A DNA stretch of 7,315 nucleotides from Candidatus Kapaibacterium sp. (lineage in GTDB: Bacteria; Bacteroidota; Ignavibacteria; Kapaibacteriales; UBA961). Positions 1 through 6,085 of this stretch are shown piece by piece. How positions within the stretch are numbered: position 1 is the first letter of the stretch; each line of letters opens with the position of its first letter. The stretch is from NCBI GenBank assembly GCA_023259575.1, contig JALRHN010000101.1, positions 1 through 7,315 of the forward strand, in the 5' to 3' direction. Both the position numbers and the translations under genes were made by a program. Below the pieces are notes generated by a model that worked only from the letters and a program-made list of their open reading frames with translations, was not told the DNA's origin and ran no database searches.

Positions 1-383
1 CCACCATGTTGTAGCTTATCTGATAAACGTTGATAATAGGACAATTTAACTGTACTAATGCTATTGGAATTCACTATTGGTTTAGGAGATTTAAACTGTA
101 TTAAACCATATATTATCATCCCTAAAACACAAATGCCCTGAAACGATAACATTGCAAATGGATAAGAAGAAAAAAATGAATCTACACTAGAAAAAATTGC
201 CGTTGTAAAGCCCATAGCAATGATACAGTATATAAAATCCATCAAAGAAGCACCAATACCCATCATGATTCCACTTCGTTTATCATCCCTTAAAGCTAAA
301 CGTATTACAGAAACACCTACTGGCCCTGGCGCTATTGCTAGAACAAATCCAATCAAACATCCTATTAATACTGATATTATCAT
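1..383 (-). CDS. LysE/RhtB-family amino-acid exporter, N-terminal part (cut by window edge)
   Basis: I translated the minus strand by eye from an ATG at 383-381. It stays open for 127 codons to the left edge, so the C-terminal part is missing (family members are usually about 200 residues). The protein starts with a hydrophobic helix (MIISVLIGCLIGFVLAIAPG) that leads into the Pro-Gly-Pro signature at residues 19-21. A basic loop (RLALRDDKRSG) and a second hydrophobic, glycine-rich stretch follow, and a third hydrophobic segment lies at roughly residues 72-92. This N-terminal layout is typical of LysE/RhtB/CadD-superfamily inner-membrane exporters, which expel amino acids or other small solutes. 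The substrate cannot be told from sequence. The ATG was chosen because an in-frame stop lies 11 codons upstream (416-414) and the hydrophobic helix begins right at it. There is no clear Shine-Dalgarno, which is usual for Bacteroidota. The gene is transcribed away from porU, from its own promoter at 488-518. Confidence 0.82.
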   Translation of the reverse strand, partial: MIISVLIGCLIGFVLAIAPGPVGVSVIRLALRDDKRSGIMMGIGASLMDFIYCIIAMGFTTAIFSSVDSFFSSYPFAMLSFQGICVLGMIIYGLIQFKSPKPIVNSNSISTVKLSYYQRLSDKLQHG

Positions 384-461
384 AGGGATTTGGCTAATAA
401 TGAGTATATATGATTATAAGATTGCATCATATCTAAAATAATGAACGATACAGAGTTACAT

Positions 462-479
462 TGTGTAAAATTTTACACA
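462..479. promoter_or_regulatory. 18-bp perfect palindrome, candidate operator of the LysE-type gene
   Basis: The sequence TGTGTAAAATTTTACACA is a perfect inverted repeat with 9-base arms and no spacer. It lies eight bases beyond the -7 element of the leftward promoter (488-495), so it covers or directly follows the expected transcription start. A 7-base direct repeat AGTTACA sits on each side (454-460 and 491-497). The position and symmetry fit a binding site for a dimeric repressor controlling the exporter gene. I cannot name the regulator; no regulator gene is visible in the window. With no loop between the arms, an RNA hairpin of this sequence would be poor, so a protein-binding site is the more likely reading. 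Confidence 0.5.
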
Positions 480-487
480 CATGGGAA

Positions 488-518
488 CAAAGTTACAAAA
501 AACACACTTTAACACAAA
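488..518 (-). promoter_or_regulatory. Bacteroidota-type promoter for the leftward LysE-type gene
   Basis: Read on the minus strand, TTTG (518-515) is followed by exactly 19 bases and then TAACTTTG (495-488). This matches the known Bacteroidota housekeeping promoter pattern of a -33 TTTG (or TTG) and a -7 TAnnTTTG at every fixed position, with a normal spacing. Transcription would be expected to start near 480-483, leaving an untranslated leader of roughly 100 bases before the ATG at 383. The match supports the phylum assignment. A short imperfect symmetry (ACTTT, 5 bases, AAAGT at 506-520) overlaps the -33 element. Confidence 0.65.
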
Positions 519-807
519 GTAGAGGCATATAATAGAAATCATATTAAAATTATATTTTCTTTTGCATTGTATAATTGCGTTTGCTATTTTGCATACAAGT
601 TTTTAACACTTAATAACTATATTTTAAGCGCCTATAAACCCTTTATACTTGTCTTTATAAGGTTATGTACAAAAGTTTCTTTTGCATTTTTTAACCACTT
701 ATAAAAAAATATGTTTAAATAACTGGCACATCGTTTGTCTAATGTAAAAAAACAAATGACTCACCCCAGATTTTTTAAATGCCTAAGGGCTCAATTTTGG
801 CAAGTAT
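519..807. other. AT-rich upstream region of porU with no gene
   Basis: This is the right half of the 424-base divergent intergenic region (384-807). I find no convincing coding frame, RNA gene or terminator in it. The nearest approaches to a rightward -7 element are TATACTTG at 644-651 and TATGTTTA at 710-717, each with one mismatch and neither with a correctly spaced -33 element. A rightward promoter must exist here or the gene is driven by a non-consensus one. An in-frame stop at 784-786 limits how far upstream the next gene could start. No clear ribosome-binding site precedes 808. Confidence 0.5.
556..688. repeat. Repeated TTTTGCAT octamers upstream of porU
   Basis: The octamer TTTTGCAT occurs three times on the plus strand, at 560-567, 587-594 and 680-687. 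The first and third copies sit in a longer identical 13-mer, TTTCTTTTGCATT (556-568 and 676-688), whose starts are exactly 120 bases apart. The copies contain TTTG, so they could be -33 promoter elements. None, however, is followed at 17-23 bases by a good TAnnTTTG. They could equally be regulator sites or chance in very AT-rich DNA. Confidence 0.3.
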
Positions 808-3800
808 ATGGTATTATCAATTGTAAAAAATTTGACGACAAATTTCCAATTATCATTGGTTTTAGGGTTTTTCTTTGCGATTTCAGGGAATACTATTGCA
901 AAGGCGGATATATATGTTCCGAAAGGATGCTCGATTATAAAATCCACAAAAGAGATATTAATTTTAAAATTTCAACCTGAATTAAAGGGTTTTGATACTC
1001 TTCGCTTAACAAATGGAAATCTAACAATTATCCCTAGAATTACCGGTGCTTTTGCTGCGGCAAAGCAATCGGGTGGTCCATTACAGCTTCAATATTCCAT
1101 TCCTATTACAGTTCCTAATCCGAAAGCTTTTCAATTATTCTCATCCAAGGCGCAATCTGTGTCTAGAATAAAAGGCATGATTACTCCAAAACCCTATATG
1201 CAATTAGATGGTGATAATCCTGCAATTCCTATGTATGAGATAGATGAGCACCTCTACCAAGAACAGAATCATAGTGCTTGGTCTTCTTTAGTGTATCAGG
1301 GAATTGCAAGGAATAGACATCTTGCGCAATTATCGGTTATTATAGCAAAGTATGACAATCAATCTGGAACAATAGATATACCTAAAAATCTTATTGTTGA
1401 GATTAGATTTACTCCAAATGGACCTTCAATTTCAACAGAGAAAGATGAATATGATCCAGAGATATCAATAAATCATCATGAAACTAAGGATTGGATTCTA
1501 GCTTCTTCAACTGCATTTTCTAAGAACATAGTAAAAGTGCAAGAAACTGTAAAGTCTAAATGGTTAAAAATGATTGTTTCTTCTCAAGGAATATATAAAG
1601 TTGATGCTGCTGGTCTATCAGCTGCAGGTTTATCAATAAAACCAGAAGAAATATCAACCATTAAAGTATATGGAAATGGGTCAAAGTTATTACCAGAAAA
1701 TGTTGACTCAGCTCTATCCAATACAATGAATGAACAAAAAATAATAGTAAAAACTAAGGCTAATGGGGAATTAGATGCTATATATTTCTATGGGGAAGGA
1801 TCATCTGGTTTTGCGTATAAAAATGGTGATTTTAGACATTTTACTCATCCATTTTCAAAAGAAAATGTATACCTAATTACCGTTGGTGGCTCAATTGGTT
1901 TGCGCGCAGAAGCCTTACCAAGTTTAAACGATGATCAAGTTATTAGTAAACCCACTAAGTTTATCAGTAGGGTATTTACTGAAGATGAATTATATAATGC
2001 ACTTGCAGCCCCATCTGGCAGAACATGGTATGGAAAATCTGTAGAAAGCACTGTTCCACTCAACTATTCTACTATGCTACATGGATTATCAAGAACCGGT
2101 GAAATTACATATCGGTATTGTGTATCACATAAATCTACTAAAACTGGTTATTTCTCTATAAGCGAGAATAATAAAGTTTTTGATTCTATCTATGTACTAG
2201 GTACAAATCCTTATGATAGTTATTATAATTATGTAGAATCAATAAGTTCTTGCGAGCAAAGTTTTACAATTCCATCTAATACGATTTCTAATGATAATAG
2301 AAGTGTTCTTAAGTTTTCTTATAGAAATCCATCTGTTGGTGCTACAAGTTCAGGATTTGTTGATTGGTTTGAAATTCTTTATCCCCGTGAATTTACTGCT
2401 ACTTCTAATCAATTAGAGATATTTTCTGATTCTTCAATAAATGGTGGAATCGAATATTCAATAAATCAATTCTCTGGTAATGAGATTTTTGGATTTGATA
2501 TTACAGATGCTAAAAATCCAGAATTAATGAATAATATTTCTGTTACCGGTGGCTTATATGTTTTTCGGGCCATGAATAATAATCAGGGAAAAAGATATTT
2601 TATTGCATCTGAATTTAAAAATCCAAAACTGATTGCAACTGATTTTGCCAATTTAAGACATGATATAAATGGCGCTTCGATGCTTCTAATAACTCATGCA
2701 GATTTATTAGAATCAGCCGAAAAGTATAAGAAATTTAAAGAAAGTACTAGCAAAATATCAGTAAAAATTGCGACTACAGAGCAAATCTATAATGAATTTT
2801 CTAGTGGGATAACTGATATAACCGCAATTAGAGATTATGTATCGTATGCATTACATTATTGGGTAAATAAACCACAATATTTATTGCTTTGGGGAGATGG
2901 ACATTATGATTACAGAGGCATTCAATTAGCAGCAACTAACTATGTACCAACATATCAAACCGATCAAGAATGTGGATCATTTAATGCAACAATTACTTCT
3001 TGTATAGATGATTATTTTGCTAGAACGATTGGTAATGATGCTAAAGTTGATATTTCTGCTGGCAGAATACCTGTTCTGTCGCCTGTCAATGGTTTAGAAC
3101 TTGTAGATAAATTACAACATTATGAAGAAAACTCAGATCCAGGCCAATGGCAAACTACTGTATGTTTAGTAGCCGATGATGGCCCGGTTGGGGTTGGATC
3201 AGATGGAACTCAACATACTGTACAGTCTGAAAATTTAGCTTCAACTGTAATTCCTGGTGATATGCAGTTAAAAAAAATATATTTAGCTGAATATCCTGTA
3301 GAAAATGTACCAAATGGAAGGCGTAAACCTGCTGTTACGCAACAACTTTTAACAGATATTAATACTACAGGTGCCGTATTATTAAATTGGATAGGACATG
3401 GAAGTCCTAGACTTTGGGCGCATGAAAGGATTTTTGAGAAAGAAACAACAATACCCCAAATGACAAATAAAGATAGACTATTCTATCTTACTGCTGCAAC
3501 TTGTGATTTTGCTCGATTCGATGATGCAGAAAGAGAATCCGGAGCAGAGGAATTGCTTAGAAGTACAAGGGGTGGTGCAATCGGAGTATTTGCAGCTACA
3601 CGACCAGTATTCTCATATCAAAATGCAGATATTTGCGAAATGTATTATAAATTTCTTTTTACAAAAGATGATAATGGAGAATATCTATCCATTGGAGATG
3701 CTTTATATAGAACAAAACAATTTTTATATGATGATAATGCAGAAAAATATTTGATTTTGGGCGATCCCTCAATGCATTTGAAAATACCAAATCTTGATGT

Positions 3801-4893
3801 CCAAGTTTTAAGTATTAACAATTCCGACATTCCACAAAGTAATCCATTACCTGCTGACTCTTTGTTACCAAAAGTAAAAGCTTTGCAAAAAGTTGAGATT
3901 CAGGGTCAGATTAATAAGTCGATTGATAAAACAAAGCTGAATTCCTTTAATGGTAGAATACTTTTAACAATGAAAGAACATGATATTCAGATAAAAGCAT
4001 TTGACCCCAAAGATAATGCTACTCATGAAATTCTAGAAAATGGCGGTGTTTTAAATAGAAGTTCTTATCCTGTAAAAGATGGCTCCTTTAATGCATCATT
4101 TGTCATTCCAAAGGATATTAGCTTTTCTAATAAAAAAGGAAAATTGTTTAGTTATGCATATGACTCAGAACAAGGAAGTTCAGCCAAGGGATGCTCACAG
4201 GCCTTTATAGTAGGTGGGATTGAACAATCTGATGATATTGATAAGATTGGCCCTTCAATACAAGTGTATATGGATGATAGAACTTTTCAACCTGGAAATC
4301 TAATAAGAAAATCTCCACTTTTGATTGTAGATTTATTCGATGAAACTGGTATCAATTCCACTGGTGCTGGCATCGGACATAAAATAGAAGCATGGTTCAA
4401 TACAAGCTATATACCAGTAGATTTAACTGATGGTTTCGAAACTGAAATCACTGATTCTAGAAAAGGGACAACACAAAAGCGAATATTAAATCTTCCTTTA
4501 CAAACTACTTCTGTTCGTGTAAGAGCTTGGGATGTTTGGAATAATTATTCAGAAGCAGAAACCTATTTTAGATTAGCAGATAATGACTCAACTATGATAA
4601 CTGAAGGATTAAGTATTTATCCTAATCCAATGATAAATTCTACTTCTATCAGATTTAATCATAATCAAACCTTACCAACCTTTGCCGAAATTCGTATTTT
4701 TGCTGCCAATGGTGCTTTAGTTAAATCTGATAAAGTAACGCAAAATGAACTCCATTCATGGATTTATGAATGGGATGGCAAAGATAATGAAGGAAATGCG
4801 GTTAGCTCGGGTCTATATATTTGTTCTGTAATTGCGTATTCAGCAAATGGATCTAGCATGCGAATGACAGATGAGATATTGAAGATTAGATAA
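808..4893 (+). CDS. porU: Type IX secretion system C-terminal signal peptidase PorU (peptidase C25, gingipain-like)
   Basis: The product has 1361 residues. It starts with a signal peptide (hydrophobic core about residues 13-26, probable cleavage at A-K-A33/D34). A beta-rich N-terminal region follows, including WLKMIVSSQGIYKVDAAGL from residue 252, which is typical of PorU. The gingipain-like peptidase domain spans about residues 625-990. It contains GDGHYDY at 696-702, the catalytic His864 in WIGHGSPRLWAHERIF, and the catalytic Cys899 in TAATCDFARFDDAERESGAEELL; LGDPSMHL lies at its end. Downstream are a beta domain with GAGIGHKI (His1191) and AWDVWNN (Asp1242), both PorU hallmarks, and a C-terminal sorting-type domain from about 1265 with YPNP (Pro1272). 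In studied species PorU sits on the cell surface, removes the sorting domain of T9SS cargo and attaches cargo to anionic LPS while keeping its own C-terminal domain. The length is at the upper end for the family. ATG 808 is the first start after the stop at 784-786. porV follows 39 bases later. Confidence 0.95.
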   Translation: MVLSIVKNLTTNFQLSLVLGFFFAISGNTIAKADIYVPKGCSIIKSTKEILILKFQPELKGFDTLRLTNGNLTIIPRITGAFAAAKQSGGPLQLQYSIPITVPNPKAFQLFSSKAQSVSRIKGMITPKPYMQLDGDNPAIPMYEIDEHLYQEQNHSAWSSLVYQGIARNRHLAQLSVIIAKYDNQSGTIDIPKNLIVEIRFTPNGPSISTEKDEYDPEISINHHETKDWILASSTAFSKNIVKVQETVKSKWLKMIVSSQGIYKVDAAGLSAAGLSIKPEEISTIKVYGNGSKLLPENVDSALSNTMNEQKIIVKTKANGELDAIYFYGEGSSGFAYKNGDFRHFTHPFSKENVYLITVGGSIGLRAEALPSLNDDQVISKPTKFISRVFTEDELYNALAAPSGRTWYGKSVESTVPLNYSTMLHGLSRTGEITYRYCVSHKSTKTGYFSISENNKVFDSIYVLGTNPYDSYYNYVESISSCEQSFTIPSNTISNDNRSVLKFSYRNPSVGATSSGFVDWFEILYPREFTATSNQLEIFSDSSINGGIEYSINQFSGNEIFGFDITDAKNPELMNNISVTGGLYVFRAMNNNQGKRYFIASEFKNPKLIATDFANLRHDINGASMLLITHADLLESAEKYKKFKESTSKISVKIATTEQIYNEFSSGITDITAIRDYVSYALHYWVNKPQYLLLWGDGHYDYRGIQLAATNYVPTYQTDQECGSFNATITSCIDDYFARTIGNDAKVDISAGRIPVLSPVNGLELVDKLQHYEENSDPGQWQTTVCLVADDGPVGVGSDGTQHTVQSENLASTVIPGDMQLKKIYLAEYPVENVPNGRRKPAVTQQLLTDINTTGAVLLNWIGHGSPRLWAHERIFEKETTIPQMTNKDRLFYLTAATCDFARFDDAERESGAEELLRSTRGGAIGVFAATRPVFSYQNADICEMYYKFLFTKDDNGEYLSIGDALYRTKQFLYDDNAEKYLILGDPSMHLKIPNLDVQVLSINNSDIPQSNPLPADSLLPKVKALQKVEIQGQINKSIDKTKLNSFNGRILLTMKEHDIQIKAFDPKDNATHEILENGGVLNRSSYPVKDGSFNASFVIPKDISFSNKKGKLFSYAYDSEQGSSAKGCSQAFIVGGIEQSDDIDKIGPSIQVYMDDRTFQPGNLIRKSPLLIVDLFDETGINSTGAGIGHKIEAWFNTSYIPVDLTDGFETEITDSRKGTTQKRILNLPLQTTSVRVRAWDVWNNYSEAETYFRLADNDSTMITEGLSIYPNPMINSTSIRFNHNQTLPTFAEIRIFAANGALVKSDKVTQNELHSWIYEWDGKDNEGNAVSSGLYICSVIAYSANGSSMRMTDEILKIR

Positions 4894-4932
4894 TTAAGAC
4901 TAATTACTATAATAATGATAGATGGAATATTT

Positions 4933-6015
4933 ATGAAAAGACTAATGTGGGTTGTGAGCAAGATTATTGCTCTTGTTCTATGCTCTGGAACTATTGCTTT
5001 TGGACAAGCTGCCGTTCCATTCATTACTATTTCTCCAGATTCACGAGCCAATGGGATGGGAGAAGTTGGTACTGGTTTAGCCGATAATATTTATGCAACT
5101 CATTGGAATGTTGGTGGCTTAGCGTTTCAAATGCCAGAAACAACAAAACAACTTAATCGAAAAGTTGGTTTAGCTTATGCAAAATGGTTGCCCCAATTTA
5201 ATGCTGATTTGTTTTATGCACATGCAGCATATGGACAATATGTTCCTAGCCTAGAAGGGACAATTAATGCAAATTTTATGCTTATGAATCTTGGCGAATT
5301 TAAAAGAACAGACTTTAGTGGAAAAGTACTCAACACTTTTCGCTCTTTCGAATTTGCATTAGGTTTTGGTTATGGAACTCTGATAGCTGATGATATTGGT
5401 GCTGGTTTCCAATTGAAATATATTCAATCAAATCTTGGAGCACCTGTCAATGCCCAAGGAAGCGGTACTGGCGATGGTATTGGGCGAAGTGTTGCCTTCG
5501 ATTTAGGTATGCTATGGCGTCCCTCGAATCTAGATCTATTCGGATGGGATATTGGCGATAAATTCGGTTTAGGTTTTAATCTTGCAAATATTGGTCCTAA
5601 AGTAACATATCTGAATGTCTCTGATCCATTACCTACTACCTTAAGACTTGGTACTTCACTTAAAGTTCTAGAAGATGAATTTAATGAATTAACTCTAGCT
5701 GTTGATATCGCAAAATTACTTGTAAGACGCGATAGTTTAGTAAATGATCCTATACCAAAATCATTCATAACTGCTTGGGAAGTTGGTGGTATCGAATCTT
5801 CATTCGGTATGGAATATTGGTATGAAAAAGTAGTTGCTTTAAGAGCTGGTTATTTCACAGAGCCTGCTTCTGTTGGCAATAGACGATTTTTTACCATCGG
5901 TACTGGGATTCGCTATGATGTATTTAATATGGATTTCAGTTTTATCATTCCAACAGAAGAAAATCATCCATTGGGTAATACAATGCGATTTTCTCTTATT
6001 GGTAATATACCTTAA
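4933..6015 (+). CDS. porV: T9SS outer-membrane protein PorV (LptO), UPF0164/PorV-PorQ family
   Basis: The product has 360 residues. It starts with a signal peptide, MKRLMWVVSKIIALVLCSG then TIAFGQA, with probable cleavage after Gly24. The mature N-terminus, PFITISPDSRANGMGEVGTG followed by HWNVGGLAFQ (His57), is the signature of the PorV/PorQ family. The rest alternates aromatic and glycine-rich strands typical of a FadL-like outer-membrane beta barrel, ending MRFSLIGNIP. Known PorV binds the sorting domain of T9SS cargo at the translocon and carries it to the PorU complex. Its place right behind porU matches many Bacteroidota genomes and suggests one operon. An earlier in-frame ATG at 4915 would add six residues (MIDGIF) before the basic-hydrophobic signal peptide. 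I prefer 4933 because the lysine-arginine start is typical. Oddity: the usual N-P-A after H-W is N-V-G here. A related family member, such as PorQ or a PorV paralogue, is a weaker alternative. Confidence 0.88.
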   Translation: MKRLMWVVSKIIALVLCSGTIAFGQAAVPFITISPDSRANGMGEVGTGLADNIYATHWNVGGLAFQMPETTKQLNRKVGLAYAKWLPQFNADLFYAHAAYGQYVPSLEGTINANFMLMNLGEFKRTDFSGKVLNTFRSFEFALGFGYGTLIADDIGAGFQLKYIQSNLGAPVNAQGSGTGDGIGRSVAFDLGMLWRPSNLDLFGWDIGDKFGLGFNLANIGPKVTYLNVSDPLPTTLRLGTSLKVLEDEFNELTLAVDIAKLLVRRDSLVNDPIPKSFITAWEVGGIESSFGMEYWYEKVVALRAGYFTEPASVGNRRFFTIGTGIRYDVFNMDFSFIIPTEENHPLGNTMRFSLIGNIP

Positions 6016-6041
6016 ATAATTAATAATAAAGAAATTCTTGA

Positions 6042-6076
6042 AGGGAAATATCTAATAGGTATTTCCCTGTTTTTTT
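6042..6076 (+). terminator. Rho-independent terminator after porV
   Basis: A perfect 9-bp stem, AGGGAAATA (6042-6050) with TATTTCCCT (6060-6068), encloses a 9-base loop. It is followed by one G and seven Ts (6070-6076). It lies 26 bases after the porV stop and points rightward. The other strand has no T run beside the stem, so it should act in one direction only. It separates porU-porV from the glycosyltransferase that starts nine bases after the T run. Confidence 0.9.
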
Positions 6077-6085
6077 GTCTATTTC

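Noticed and set aside
220..441. Open plus-strand frame of 73 codons
   Set aside because: It lies antisense to the LysE-type gene, whose minus-strand translation carries family motifs; this frame shows none.
644..651. TATACTTG as the -7 element of a porU promoter
   Set aside because: It has one mismatch to TAnnTTTG and no TTTG or TTG at the right distance upstream.
735..980. Open plus-strand frame of 81 codons overlapping the start of porU
   Set aside because: It overlaps the PorU signal peptide in another frame and its product has no recognisable pattern.
3503..3754. Open plus-strand frame inside the PorU peptidase domain
   Set aside because: The PorU frame carries the catalytic Cys899 and family motifs across this stretch, so this is a shadow frame.
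3645..3830. Open minus-strand frame of 61 codons
   Set aside because: Antisense to the end of the PorU peptidase domain, with no start signals or motifs.
4933..5010. PorV as a lipoprotein because of Cys17 in the signal peptide
   Set aside because: The residue before the cysteine is Leu, not Ala, Gly or Ser, so the lipobox is not met, and a normal cleavage site follows.
4764..5051. Open minus-strand frame spanning the porU-porV junction, with a hydrophobic stretch
   Set aside because: The hydrophobic part is the reverse of the junction and the PorV signal peptide; there is no terminator or promoter to support a gene.
5424..5768. Open minus-strand frame of 114 codons inside porV
   Set aside because: Antisense to a well-supported barrel protein; no motif seen.
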